A stretch of DNA of 64,000 nucleotides, taken from contig DGJT01000005.1 in NCBI GenBank assembly GCA_002387565.1, forward strand, positions 1 through 64,000. Direction: 5' to 3'. Under the pieces are notes generated by a model. It was not told where the DNA came from. It worked only from the letters and a program-made list of their open reading frames with translations, and ran no database searches. The stretch's first letter is position 1, and each line of letters begins with the position of its first letter. Both the position numbers and the translations under genes were made by a program. Below, in pieces: positions 26,678-35,327 of this stretch. The DNA comes from Akkermansiaceae bacterium UBA4589. GTDB taxonomy: Bacteria; Verrucomicrobiota; Verrucomicrobiia; Verrucomicrobiales; Akkermansiaceae.

Positions 26678-26890
26678 ATGCGCGGTATAACAGTAAAAGG
26701 TGACGAAGGAATTGATAAGGCTCTCAAGCGTCTTAAGAATAAGCTTGATTCAGAAGGTATTCTCGAAGAAATTCGTCGTCGTCGTTCATTTGAATCAACC
26801 ATCGTTCGTAGCCGTAGAAAAGCTAAATCAGCTCCTAAGCGTTACAAAGCTCGTTGGAACTACGATGCTCCTGCTAAAAAAGAAGCTTAA
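26678..26890 (+). CDS. rpsU: Small ribosomal subunit protein bS21
   Basis: The 70-residue basic protein matches bS21: GDEGIDKALKRLKNKLDSEGILEEIRRRRSFE and a lysine/arginine-rich tail. bS21 sits near the 3' end of 16S rRNA, close to the anti-Shine-Dalgarno sequence. That is notable because genes in this window, including rpsU itself, lack Shine-Dalgarno sequences. A 35-residue membrane ORF follows after 14 bases and a strong terminator ends the unit. Confidence 0.95.
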   Translation: MRGITVKGDEGIDKALKRLKNKLDSEGILEEIRRRRSFESTIVRSRRKAKSAPKRYKARWNYDAPAKKEA

Positions 26891-26904
26891 TTTTGATTAT
26901 TGAG

Positions 26905-27012
26905 ATGACTAAGCAAAGCATCCAGAAAGTAATTTATATCTTTTTGCTTACCCTAATTGCATTTTTTGTTTATTGGGCGTTTAAATCATTAGATTTAATT
27001 GGTCTTATCTAA
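26905..27012 (+). CDS. Small membrane protein, 35 residues
   Basis: The ATG at 26905 opens 35 codons: a short basic N-terminus (MTKQSIQK) and one hydrophobic helix (VIYIFLLTLIAFFVYWAF). It lies 14 bases after rpsU and 28 before the shared terminator, so it is probably cotranscribed with rpsU. The size and context recall the SecE-like or other single-pass proteins often missed by annotation, but no family can be named. SecE is usually longer with a conserved Pro-x-x-Glu region, which is absent here. Confidence 0.5.
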   Translation: MTKQSIQKVIYIFLLTLIAFFVYWAFKSLDLIGLI

Positions 27013-27040
27013 TTAGATAAAGCTATTAAACCATTGAATT

Positions 27041-27077
27041 AAAAAAGCCGGCCGAGTTTACCTTTGCCGGCTTTTTT
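27041..27077 (+). terminator. Bidirectional-looking terminator after rpsU unit
   Basis: AAAAAAGCCGGC and GCCGGCTTTTTT are perfect 12-base complementary arms around a 13-base loop. It ends the rpsU/small-ORF transcript 37 bases before bamA. Confidence 0.92.
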
Positions 27078-27113
27078 GTTGACTAACACCAAAAACCTAC
27101 CATTATAATTCGC

Positions 27114-29432
27114 ATGAAAACGTACTGCTTTATCTTCATTTTTGCCTTTTTGGCTAATTTTATTTTTGCTCAGTCAAATAACTTTCTTGGAAAAGAAATT
27201 GCAGAGATTGAGATTCGTTATAAAAAAGGTATAGAGTATCCCAAAAGTCGTTGGGCAAGCTTTATTGATTTGAAACCAGGCGATAAGCTTACTTATGATA
27301 ATTTAAATACAGCTACTAAAGACCTCTACGACAGCGGTTTGATTGATGATGTAACCACATTAGTTGATTCAGCAGCCAATGATAAGGTCAAAGTTATTTT
27401 TGAAATCAGTACTCGTGTACTACTCAATAAAATAGGCTTTGAAGGTAATAAAAAGTTTAGTGATCGTAATCTAGTTGACGAGCTTGACTTGGAAACTGGC
27501 TCAGTGCTTACAGACAAAGCTCTTTTTGAGGCTAAAAAAGTATTGTTAGAGGCGTACGTTAAGGCGGGCTATCCGAATGCTGTTATTAGCTATGACATAC
27601 AAAACCTTAAGTCTGGTTATGCTAACTTAATCTTTACAGTTAACGAAGAAAATAGACAGGTTATCGAAAAAATCATCTTTGAAGGTAATGACTTTTTTGC
27701 TAAGCAAGATTTACTTAGATACACTAAAACTAAACCAAAAGGCTTTTTCTCATTCCTTACCAAGTCTGGTCGTTTTGAAAAGGATGTATGGCAACGAGAT
27801 TTAAAAAACATAGTCACTGGTTACCAAAACAAAGGTTACCTTAAAGCAAAAGTGACCGACTGGAAGCTTGAGCAAATCAAAGGTAAAAAGTGGCAATTAA
27901 CTGTCACAATTGACGAAGGTAGCCTGTATCAAGTGGTTGATGTCAGTGTAGAAAGCACTTCTATCTTTAAAGCTTCAGAACTTGAGCCGCAACTTTATAT
28001 GCTGGCTGGGGATGCGTATTCAGCAAATAAAGTAAATACGGACAAAGAAACTATAGCTAATTTCTATGGTTCAAAAGGTTATGCTGATGTGCGTATTAAT
28101 CCGGCACTGACAGATAGAGGTCCTGGCAAAGTCGCTCTTAGATATGAGATCACACCAGGTAAGTCATATACCACTGGTCAAATTGAAATAGAAGGTAATA
28201 TTAAAACAAAGGATAAGGTCATTCGTCGTGAGCTGGTTACGAAACCAGGTAAGCCGCTAAGCTCTGTTGATTTAGACGTGAGCGAAGCTAGACTTAGAAA
28301 CTTAAACTATTTTGATGCGGTTACTATCAGCACAAATAAGAGCAAACAGATTGAAGGTGCTAGAGATGTAGAAATCAAGGTGCAAGAAAAGCCAACAGGC
28401 TCTATTTCATTTGGTGCAGGTGTTAGCTCCATTGATAGTGTGGTTGGCTTTATTGACCTCACACAAACGAACTTTGATATACAGGATCCATTTAGCTTTA
28501 GTGGTGGTGGACAGCGTTTTAATGCTAATGCTCGTTTAGGTAGCGAGAGATCAGATTTTAGTATTTCATTAACCGAACCGTGGTTCATGGGTCGTCCACT
28601 TTCTGTAGGTATCGAATTATTTACGACAAGTTCTAGCTATTACAGTGATTTGTACGAGCAACAAAATACAGGAATGGCTGTGTTTGCAAGAAAACAAATA
28701 GGTAAGAAAAGTAGCTTACGCCTCCAATACCGTGTTGAGCAAATTGATATGGATTATGATTTTGCCCAAGTCAGCGCGTTGCCGAATGCTTTTAGTAATG
28801 AAGATGATTATTTTAAAAGCGCTATAGAAGCTAGGTTCTCTTTTGAAGACAAGGACAGCCTTTTTGTCACACGTGAAGGTAAGCAATTAGATCTTAGCCT
28901 TGATTTGGCTGGAGGTTTGTTCGGTGGAGATATAGAGACAGTAACCTTCCAGGGTAACTACAAGCAATTTTGGAACTTTAAATGGGACACCATCCTTATT
29001 TGGAAAACACAATTTGCTTTTGTAGATAATTGGTTTAATGGCGATGAAGTTCCTGTATTTGAACGTCAGTTTTTAGGTGGTTCAAATGATTTGAGAGGTT
29101 TTGACTACCGTGAGGTTGGTCCTCGTGCCATTGTTGATGGAGCGAACCAAGTAGAAGTGATCGGTGGTAACAGTAAATTGGCCACTACGCTTGAATATAC
29201 GATTCCTCTAGGTGAAATTCTACGTGGAGCTGTGTTCACAGATGTAGGTTCTATTAGTGATGATACATGGACATTGGAAACAGATGAAATTTATGGTGAT
29301 GTAGGTTTTGGTATAAGAATTCAAACACCTCAATTCCCATTAGCTTTAGATTATGCTTTCCCTGTGATTGTTGAAGACGAAAGAGCGGATGATGGAGGCC
29401 AGTTTAACTTCTATTTAAACTACGCATTCTAA
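27114..29432 (+). CDS. bamA: Outer-membrane protein assembly factor BamA
   Basis: The 772-residue Omp85 protein inserts beta-barrels into the outer membrane. A Sec signal (MKTYCFIFIFAFLANFIFAQ) precedes five POTRA domains (about residues 25-420), visible from repeated motifs such as KIGFEGNKKFSDRNLVDEL, KIIFEGNDFFAKQDLLRY and QIEIEGNIKTKDKVIRREL. The C-terminal 16-strand barrel includes the loop-6 motif FLGGSNDLRGFDYR and ends in Phe (FYLNYAF). The gene follows a terminator and has no Shine-Dalgarno. A skp/ompH gene is not adjacent. Confidence 0.95.
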   Translation: MKTYCFIFIFAFLANFIFAQSNNFLGKEIAEIEIRYKKGIEYPKSRWASFIDLKPGDKLTYDNLNTATKDLYDSGLIDDVTTLVDSAANDKVKVIFEISTRVLLNKIGFEGNKKFSDRNLVDELDLETGSVLTDKALFEAKKVLLEAYVKAGYPNAVISYDIQNLKSGYANLIFTVNEENRQVIEKIIFEGNDFFAKQDLLRYTKTKPKGFFSFLTKSGRFEKDVWQRDLKNIVTGYQNKGYLKAKVTDWKLEQIKGKKWQLTVTIDEGSLYQVVDVSVESTSIFKASELEPQLYMLAGDAYSANKVNTDKETIANFYGSKGYADVRINPALTDRGPGKVALRYEITPGKSYTTGQIEIEGNIKTKDKVIRRELVTKPGKPLSSVDLDVSEARLRNLNYFDAVTISTNKSKQIEGARDVEIKVQEKPTGSISFGAGVSSIDSVVGFIDLTQTNFDIQDPFSFSGGGQRFNANARLGSERSDFSISLTEPWFMGRPLSVGIELFTTSSSYYSDLYEQQNTGMAVFARKQIGKKSSLRLQYRVEQIDMDYDFAQVSALPNAFSNEDDYFKSAIEARFSFEDKDSLFVTREGKQLDLSLDLAGGLFGGDIETVTFQGNYKQFWNFKWDTILIWKTQFAFVDNWFNGDEVPVFERQFLGGSNDLRGFDYREVGPRAIVDGANQVEVIGGNSKLATTLEYTIPLGEILRGAVFTDVGSISDDTWTLETDEIYGDVGFGIRIQTPQFPLALDYAFPVIVEDERADDGGQFNFYLNYAF

Positions 29433-29565
29433 AGAATGGGGTTTCAATGGGACTTGCAAAAATACTTAATGCTAAATTATTGAGATATAAACCTTGGCTT
29501 ATACCTAGTTTCTAAGGCATAATCTGAGTTATTAAGAGGCTCTGATTCTATAGATTTTTTGTATC

Positions 29566-29850
29566 ATGGAGGAAAAACAATGTCCCAAATGCCAGTTTAC
29601 TTTGGCAAAACTGCAAGATATACGCCGCTTAGGTTGTGCTTATTGTTTTAAAGTATTTGCTGATGAATTAGCTCCAGCTATAGCGAGTATACAAAAGCAA
29701 GAGCAGCATATTGGCCGCAAACCGCAAATCAGCATCAAGGTTCAAACGGATAAGCTCAATAGTCAGTTGCAAAAAGCTATCGCTCAAGAAGCCTACGAAG
29801 AAGCAGCCAAAATCAAACAAAAACTCTCTGTACTCATTGAGTCATCATGA
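29566..29850 (+). CDS. mcsA: McsA-like zinc-finger/UVR activator, short form
   Basis: The 94-residue protein has one zinc finger (Cys6, Cys9, Cys24, Cys27 in CPKC and CAYC) and a C-terminal UVR motif (LNSQLQKAIAQEAYEEAAKI). Firmicute McsA has two zinc fingers and about twice the length; it activates the arginine kinase McsB. The stop overlaps the mcsB start (ATGA), so the pair is translationally coupled and the assignment rests on both domains and context. CtsR, the usual fourth partner, is not nearby. The gap upstream to bamA (133 bases) shows no clear promoter. Confidence 0.9.
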   Translation: MEEKQCPKCQFTLAKLQDIRRLGCAYCFKVFADELAPAIASIQKQEQHIGRKPQISIKVQTDKLNSQLQKAIAQEAYEEAAKIKQKLSVLIESS

Positions 29851-30920
29851 AATTTAGTACATTGATTAATAATCCAGCTGACTGGATGATGGGCGAAGGT
29901 GAGGAAAATGATGTAGTCATCACTTCACGTGTACGTCTAGCGCGCAATATTGAATCAGACCCTTTTCCTGGTTGGCAAACTGCTACGCAAAGAGAGCTCA
30001 CTCTGGGTAAGCTCAAGCCGGCATTAGAAACTATTCCAGAAATGAAAGAAGGCCTCTGGCAGGACCTAGCCGATTTGAGCAAAGTACAAAAGCAAGTTCT
30101 CGTAGAGCGTCATCTCATTAGTCGTGAACATGCGGCTAAGAGCAAGGGGTGTGCCGTGCTCATTAATGAAACACAATCATTAAGCTTTATGGTCAATGAA
30201 GAAGACCATATGCGCTTACAAGCTATGCAGCCAGGGTTACACCTCAAAGAAGCCTATGAACAATTGTTAAGTGCAGAACAATTTCTCGATCAAGAATTGG
30301 AGTGGGCCTATGATGATCAATTAGGCTTCCTTACTGCCTGTCCTTCTAACCTGGGTACGGGCATGCGCGCCTCGGTCATGATGCATTTGCCAGGATTAGC
30401 TTTGTGTAATCAAACTAAGCAAGTCATGCAAGGTTTAACCGACATAGGGGTTGCTATACGCGGTTTTTATGGAGAAGGCACTGAGTTTTTAGCCAACTTA
30501 TTTCAAATTTCCAATCAAGCTACTTTAGGCCTTTCTGAGGAGCAAATCATCAATAGCCTCACACAGACAGTAGCCGAAGTCGCCACCCAAGAGCGCTATG
30601 CTCGTCAACGTCTCATTAAAGAAAGGCCAGACTTCCTCACCGACCAGATTAGTCGCTCTTACGGCTTACTCAAGCACGCCTACCTCATGGAGTCCAAAGA
30701 AACACTCCATCACCTATCTCTAATCAGATTAGGCCGAGACCTAGGCTTCTTCCCTAAATCATCAGCTCAACTCTGCAACACCATGCTCCTAGACATGCAA
30801 CCAGGCCACCTCCAGCTCCACAAAAAGCATCAAATGGACATAGAACAAAGAGATATAACCAGGGCTAGTATCATGAGAAAGATGATTAGTAGTGTTCCTG
30901 CTCCTGAGCGCCCCTTTTAA
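29847..30920 (+). CDS. mcsB: Protein arginine kinase McsB
   Basis: The 357-residue protein belongs to the ATP:guanido phosphotransferase family. The motifs VVITSRVRLARNIESDPFPGW, INETQSLSFMVNEEDHMRLQ, TACPSNLGTGMRASVMMHLPGL and GFYGEGTEFLANLFQISNQATLG are those of McsB rather than creatine kinase; the N-terminal guanido-binding domain is short, as in McsB. It phosphorylates protein arginines and in Firmicutes marks them for ClpC-ClpP. The C-terminal RDITRASIMRKM resembles the pArg-receptor segment. It is coupled to mcsA, and clpC lies about 28 kb away in the same window. Confidence 0.93.
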   Translation: MKFSTLINNPADWMMGEGEENDVVITSRVRLARNIESDPFPGWQTATQRELTLGKLKPALETIPEMKEGLWQDLADLSKVQKQVLVERHLISREHAAKSKGCAVLINETQSLSFMVNEEDHMRLQAMQPGLHLKEAYEQLLSAEQFLDQELEWAYDDQLGFLTACPSNLGTGMRASVMMHLPGLALCNQTKQVMQGLTDIGVAIRGFYGEGTEFLANLFQISNQATLGLSEEQIINSLTQTVAEVATQERYARQRLIKERPDFLTDQISRSYGLLKHAYLMESKETLHHLSLIRLGRDLGFFPKSSAQLCNTMLLDMQPGHLQLHKKHQMDIEQRDITRASIMRKMISSVPAPERPF

Positions 30921-30960
30921 ATTTATCCTTTTAGTCAAAAATAGGCTAGCTTCATACTGT

Positions 30961-30990
30961 CGTGGTGCTCGAGTAGCCCTCTCTACACTG
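30961..30990. repeat. Dispersed 30-base repeat, copy 2
   Basis: It matches 17296-17325 at 26 of 30 positions. It lies in the 89-base convergent gap between mcsB and aroD. The flanking AAATAGGCTAGCTTC is not shared. Confidence 0.6.
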
Positions 30991-31009
30991 TGCTCAATCA
31001 AATGAACGG

Positions 31010-31690
31010 TTATTCAGCTAACTTATTTTTGAGTTCTTGGGCAGATATTTGACCTGGTGCAGTAGGCTCTCCTAGGTAGCCATAGTTGAGGCAAGAGCTT
31101 TGTTTGGCTAAATAGATTCTAGATTTAGCCCCTAGCTCTTGCATGCCCATCATGGAGAAAGGTTGTTCTGGGTATTGTTCCATGAATTGAGCCATCCATT
31201 CAACTTCTTCCCATGTGTTAGGTGTGAAAGCGAGTTTAATCACATCGGGTTTAAGCTCTAGCGCTTGCTCAATTACTTGAGTAAATTCAGCTTGGTTAAC
31301 GCCTTTGTCAAAGTTGTGGTAAGAGAGGATAGTTGCGACACTTTGAGTTTTGTTGCCGATCATCAATTCAAAGAATTTATCTTTAAGTGGGCTTTTGATG
31401 ATAGACATCAGCTCTATATCCATGGCTTGAGCTTGTTTTTGCCAAGCTTTTAGGAGCTCGTAACGCTGTTGTTCACTGAGCTGGTTGATGCCCCCTTCGT
31501 TACTGGCTCTAGCCGTGACAATTAGAGGTAGAGTAAGGCAGTTGAGTGCTGTAATATCTAAGCTTTGTTCTTGTGGTAGGGCATCGAGACGTAGCTCAAC
31601 CCAGTCACATTCATTTAAACTAGCTTGTAGGATATCATCTCTAAGGTAGCTTGAGCCGACAATTTGAGCTTGGGTGAAATTAGCTGACAT
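31010..31690 (-). CDS. aroD: Type I 3-dehydroquinate dehydratase
   Basis: The 226-residue enzyme dehydrates 3-dehydroquinate in the shikimate pathway through a Schiff base. Candidate catalytic residues are Glu32 (WVELRLDAL), His125 (LSYHNFD) and Lys152 (DVIKLAF), and the substrate loop is PTAPGQIS. Length matches type I. It is four bases downstream of gntK on the minus strand, so the two are probably cotranscribed. It is convergent with mcsB. Confidence 0.92.
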   Translation of the reverse strand: MSANFTQAQIVGSSYLRDDILQASLNECDWVELRLDALPQEQSLDITALNCLTLPLIVTARASNEGGINQLSEQQRYELLKAWQKQAQAMDIELMSIIKSPLKDKFFELMIGNKTQSVATILSYHNFDKGVNQAEFTQVIEQALELKPDVIKLAFTPNTWEEVEWMAQFMEQYPEQPFSMMGMQELGAKSRIYLAKQSSCLNYGYLGEPTAPGQISAQELKNKLAE

Positions 31691-31693
31691 AAA

Positions 31694-32209
31694 TTAGTCT
31701 AAAAAGTAATGTTGAAGAGCTTGTGCGATGTTAAGGTCAACTGTGTACATGACATCTAAGGTTAGCACGTTATCTCCTACTGGCTCTTCAAGTGTTTCAA
31801 ATTGACTCTTGAGTAATTCTGGGTCCATAAAATGGTCAGTAATTTCTGCACGCTTTAAAGCGCGTTGATAAAGCAGTTCGTAAGTGCCTTTGAGGTGAAT
31901 AAACTCTAAATGAACTCCTGGAGGGCTTAATATGTCTCTATAGCGTTGCTTAAGTGCTGAGCAACCAATGACCAAAGGTTTAAATTCATGATAATTTTCA
32001 ATAATACCGCGTAAAGTTTCCAGCCAACTTTGCCTATCCTCATCAGTCAAAGGAGTGCCTTTTGACATCTTTTGGATATTTTCTTCTGGATGATAATCAT
32101 CGCCATCCATAAAATTCATATTAGCTCGTTTAGCAAATAGTTTGCCGAAGGTTGTTTTGCCACAACCACTCACTCCCATAATAATGTAAATAGTGGATTT
32201 TTTTTTCAT
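31694..32209 (-). CDS. Gluconokinase, thermoresistant (GntK/IdnK) type
   Basis: The 171-residue P-loop kinase has Walker A MGVSGCGKTT (12-19), the substrate segment MDGDDYHPEENIQKM and TPLTDEDRQSWL, matching the GntK family that phosphorylates gluconate to 6-phosphogluconate in the cytosol. No gluconate transporter or dehydratase gene is nearby. It is divergent from ssrA across about 140 bases. Confidence 0.9.
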   Translation of the reverse strand: MKKKSTIYIIMGVSGCGKTTFGKLFAKRANMNFMDGDDYHPEENIQKMSKGTPLTDEDRQSWLETLRGIIENYHEFKPLVIGCSALKQRYRDILSPPGVHLEFIHLKGTYELLYQRALKRAEITDHFMDPELLKSQFETLEEPVGDNVLTLDVMYTVDLNIAQALQHYFLD

Positions 32210-32297
32210 AGTTTTTGTAGCAATAAAACGTAAGCTTTAAAGAAAATTAATTAGCTAAATTCAGGTGCCAAGTAAAGTAATATCCTATAAAATTATC

Positions 32298-32327
32298 TTG
32301 ATATATGGGCTTATTTCCTATTTATTA
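32298..32327 (+). promoter_or_regulatory. Tentative promoter for ssrA
   Basis: TTGATA and an AT-rich -10-like TTATTA/TTTATT with 17-18 base spacing lie upstream of the mature tmRNA 5' end at 32351. RNase P would process the leader. The match is weak. Confidence 0.25.
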
Positions 32328-32350
32328 ACTGTCCAACCTCTTTTTTAGGA

Positions 32351-32709
32351 GGGGGTGTACTGGTTTCGACTAGTGTATTGTAACCTTGGTTGCATGTGGA
32401 GGTTAATCGGTTGGCCTCCTAAAAAGCCGATTAAAACATAATTGCAGATTCTAACGAATTAGCTCTCGCTGCTTAATTGTTCAGCGATGCTCTGCCTAAG
32501 GTGTCTACGCTTAGGTTAGAGTATTATATTAGTAGACTTAATCACCTATCGGGTAGCCGGATAGAATGATGACATTCCACAGGTTAATCGGAGATCACAA
32601 GCTGTTTGCTAGCGACCTATCTCTTAAAGCAACTATAGCAGACTAAACATGTAGTAGCTAAGGGGCTCAAGCATTTAGGACAGGGGTTCGATTCCCCTCA
32701 CCTCCACCA
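32351..32709 (+). ncRNA. ssrA: Transfer-messenger RNA (tmRNA)
   Basis: The 5' end GGGGGTG pairs with the 3' CACCTCC before encoded ACCA, forming the tRNA-like acceptor stem, with a G-U pair at position 3. The 5' end carries the tmRNA consensus TGGTTTCGACT, and the 3' end the T arm GGGGTTCGATTCCCC. The tag reading frame runs 32444-32476 and gives ADSNELALAA followed by TAA. The A-rich resume region (GATTAAAACATAATT) is just upstream. The pseudoknot-rich region follows to about 32640. Length 359 and one-piece form are normal. SmpB is not in the window. Confidence 0.97.
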
Positions 32710-32736
32710 AAAAATAACGTTTTCACTTCATTTATT

Positions 32737-33336
32737 ATGTCACAAGAATCAGTTCAACGTGGAGCTACTGTTTTTTCTAATATTTGTGCGGCCTGTCATC
32801 AACCACATGGAAGAGGCATGAAAGGAAGCATTCCTCCATTAGATGGTTCAGAGTGGCTGAATGCCAAAGTTAAAGGCATACCTGTATCTATTCTGCTAAA
32901 AGGTCTTGAAGGGCCGATTACTGTCAAAGGAGAAAAATTTGATAATGTAATGCCCTCTAAAGCTACTTTGTCAGACCAGCAAATTGCTGACGTTTTAACC
33001 TATGCGCGCAAGCAGTGGTCGAACAATAGCTCTCCTATTACCGCCGAGTACGTAACTCAAGTCAGAGCCTCTTTAGTAAATCGTAAAAAGCCATGGACAT
33101 CTCAAGAGCTGAAATCTATGGTAGGAGGCAAAATTGAAAAGGAAGAACAAAATAGCTCGCCGTTTTCTTATAAAGCCCCAACTACTCTTGAGGTCGTTAA
33201 TAAAGCTGATGCATTGCAAGCTTCAACTATAGCTCAAATGACCCCTCAGGTGCCTCAATCTGAGTCTTCATTTCTATTTATAGCAGTAGTGATGATTGGT
33301 CTTATGAAGCATATTCATAGAGAGAGACACAAATAA
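32737..33336 (+). CDS. Cytochrome c domain protein with C-terminal membrane segment
   Basis: The 199-residue protein has a class I cytochrome c domain at residues 8-92: heme motif CAACH, and Met ligand candidate near FDNVMPSKATLSDQQ. A linker containing Gln and Ser follows, and a membrane helix (SFLFIAVVMIGLMKH) near the C-terminus. The start ATG at 32737 has no signal peptide ahead of the heme domain, although heme attachment needs the periplasm; no upstream in-frame extension was identified because tmRNA ends 27 bases before. It could be a relic of a larger PVC-type cytochrome protein. The heme domain is sure, the export route is not. Confidence 0.75.
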   Translation: MSQESVQRGATVFSNICAACHQPHGRGMKGSIPPLDGSEWLNAKVKGIPVSILLKGLEGPITVKGEKFDNVMPSKATLSDQQIADVLTYARKQWSNNSSPITAEYVTQVRASLVNRKKPWTSQELKSMVGGKIEKEEQNSSPFSYKAPTTLEVVNKADALQASTIAQMTPQVPQSESSFLFIAVVMIGLMKHIHRERHK

Positions 33337-33434
33337 GTCTTTTAAAGTTTGAAGATTTTTTCGGAATCTGCTTAGATTCTTTATCTTTATTTATTGAAAA
33401 ATAAATAATTAAGCATGAAGACTTTTTATTTATA

Positions 33435-35099
33435 ATGGCAACGTATCAAAATCAGGACTTTATTTTCGGTCAATTAGTTCAAGCGGGCTATCTAAGCGCT
33501 GAAGCAGTTGAGGCAGTATCAGGTTCAGCAAACCCTCTGGCTAATATTGTTTTGGGAGGACATTTAAATTCACGCGATCTCGCTTACTGGATTGCCCAAA
33601 TTGCTGGTGTTGATTTTTATGAAATTAGCGAGTATAAAGTTCCCGATAATGTTGAAGAATTGATTTCAGGAGAACTAGCACATCGCTATCATGTTCTTCC
33701 GATAGAAAAAGATGATTTTGGATTAAAAATCGCTCTTGCTGACCCTTTTGACTTAGAGCTTATTGATAATCTTGCTCATACTTTAGGAGAGGAGTTGACC
33801 GCTTTAGTAGTTGATCCAGAAGCCCTGGAGGCCAAAATTGCCGTTGCCTACCCTAAATATGAGGAGGAAGAAGACATTAGCCAATTAAAAATGGCTGACA
33901 TCATGGCGAATTTAAGCGCAGAGGATGCAGAAGATGCCCCAGTGATTCTACTTGTTGAGCAAATGCTCTTAGATGCTATTAATATGAGCGCCAGTGATAT
34001 TCATATTGAGCCTATGGAGACGAACTTGGTGATCCGTTTTCGTGTCGACGGTAAGCTCATAGTGGTGGCGCAACACCCTAAGAAGCTTTTGCCATCTATC
34101 ATTGCCCGTATTAAAGTGATGACGGGCACTATGAGTATTGCAGAAAAACGCATACCACAAGATGGCCGTATCCAAACTAATAAAGCGAACAAAACTTTAG
34201 ATTTAAGGGTTTCTAGCGTGCCTAGTAATCATGGCGAAAGTATAGTGATGAGGGTATTAGATAAAAGCGCCTTAACTCTCGGGCTTAGTCAACTAGGCTT
34301 CCTTTCTGATGATGAAGCCACCTTTAAACGTTTAATGCGCTTACCTGATGGAGTCATTTTGGTGACAGGCCCAACAGGTTCTGGTAAATCAACGACACTG
34401 TATGGTTGTTTGAATTTGGTTAATAAGCCGGATTGCAAAATTATCACGGCTGAAGATCCAGTTGAATATGAAATGCCAGGTATTAATCAGGTTATGGTGA
34501 GACCTGATATTGGCATGACATTTGCTGCTGCATTGCGCTCCATGCTTAGACAAGCGCCTAATATTATTATGGTAGGTGAAATTAGGGATGAAGAGACGGC
34601 AACCATCGCCATTAACGCTGCACTTACGGGTCACTTGGTGCTTTCTACTTTGCATACTAATGATGCTCCTAGTGCTGTAGCTCGCCTTTCTCATATTGGA
34701 GTTAAAAAATTCCTCATTGCCTCAGCTGTGCGCGCTGTATTAGCGCAGCGTTTGGTAAGAAAAATTTGCCCATTCTGCCAAGAACCTTATGAGCTGAGTC
34801 AGCGTGAAATGCAAACATTCAATCTCGATGCATCACAACTGACAGGTAGTAATATTATGCATGGTGTAGGCTGTGATAAATGTTCACACTCAGGCTATAA
34901 AGGGCGTGCAGGCGTATTTGAAATCTTTGAAATGACAGATGCTATTCGTCACTTTGTTAACCGTGACATCACCACGGATGAGCTAAGACACGAAGCAAAA
35001 GAGCTTGGCATGAGAACCATGCGTGAAGACGGCATTCGTAAAGTCCTATCTGGAATGACCACAGTGCAAGAGGTCTTATCTGTAACCGCTAACTATTAA
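33435..35099 (+). CDS. GspE/PilB-type secretion or pilus assembly ATPase, paralogue 1
   Basis: The 554-residue ATPase drives type IV pilus extension or type II secretion. An N-terminal MshEN/GspE-N module (1-150) precedes the ATPase: Walker A GPTGSGKST, Asp box TAEDPVEYEMPGINQV, Walker B IIMVGEIRDEE and His box LTGHLVLSTLHTND. The tetracysteine zinc site uses CPFC and CDKC. PilB and GspE cannot be told apart here; no pilin or secretin gene is adjacent. The second paralogue lies 228 bases downstream on the same strand with a repeat element between. Confidence 0.92.
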   Translation: MATYQNQDFIFGQLVQAGYLSAEAVEAVSGSANPLANIVLGGHLNSRDLAYWIAQIAGVDFYEISEYKVPDNVEELISGELAHRYHVLPIEKDDFGLKIALADPFDLELIDNLAHTLGEELTALVVDPEALEAKIAVAYPKYEEEEDISQLKMADIMANLSAEDAEDAPVILLVEQMLLDAINMSASDIHIEPMETNLVIRFRVDGKLIVVAQHPKKLLPSIIARIKVMTGTMSIAEKRIPQDGRIQTNKANKTLDLRVSSVPSNHGESIVMRVLDKSALTLGLSQLGFLSDDEATFKRLMRLPDGVILVTGPTGSGKSTTLYGCLNLVNKPDCKIITAEDPVEYEMPGINQVMVRPDIGMTFAAALRSMLRQAPNIIMVGEIRDEETATIAINAALTGHLVLSTLHTNDAPSAVARLSHIGVKKFLIASAVRAVLAQRLVRKICPFCQEPYELSQREMQTFNLDASQLTGSNIMHGVGCDKCSHSGYKGRAGVFEIFEMTDAIRHFVNRDITTDELRHEAKELGMRTMREDGIRKVLSGMTTVQEVLSVTANY

Positions 35100-35112
35100 T
35101 CTATTAACTTAT

Positions 35113-35297
35113 GGAGCTGTTGCAAGTCTCTAAATCATGAGAAAATAATGAAATTTATTAAATACGACTTCGCTAACGCTCAAATTGATAAAAGTACAGA
35201 AGCTTCTTTTCACATAGGCGGCGTTTCTCCCTCATTAGGTATGGCAATACCTAATATCAGTCTAGCCTTGCCTATGAAAAAATTAGCGTTCAGCTCC
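35113..35297. mobile_element. Small inverted-repeat element, decayed copy C
   Basis: The left end GGAGCTGTTGCAAGTCT (35113-35129) equals the reverse of the right terminal repeat of copy A (2653-2670). The body has weak similarity to copies A and B (TCATGA..., AATGAAATTTATTAAA). Internal hairpins ATTAGGTAT-GGCA-ATACCTAAT and CATAGGC...GCCTATG are present. The right end GTTCAGCTCC is eroded. It occupies the spacer between the two ATPase genes. Confidence 0.6.
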
Positions 35298-35327
35298 TAA
35301 TTCATAGCCTTACACCACCACCAAATT

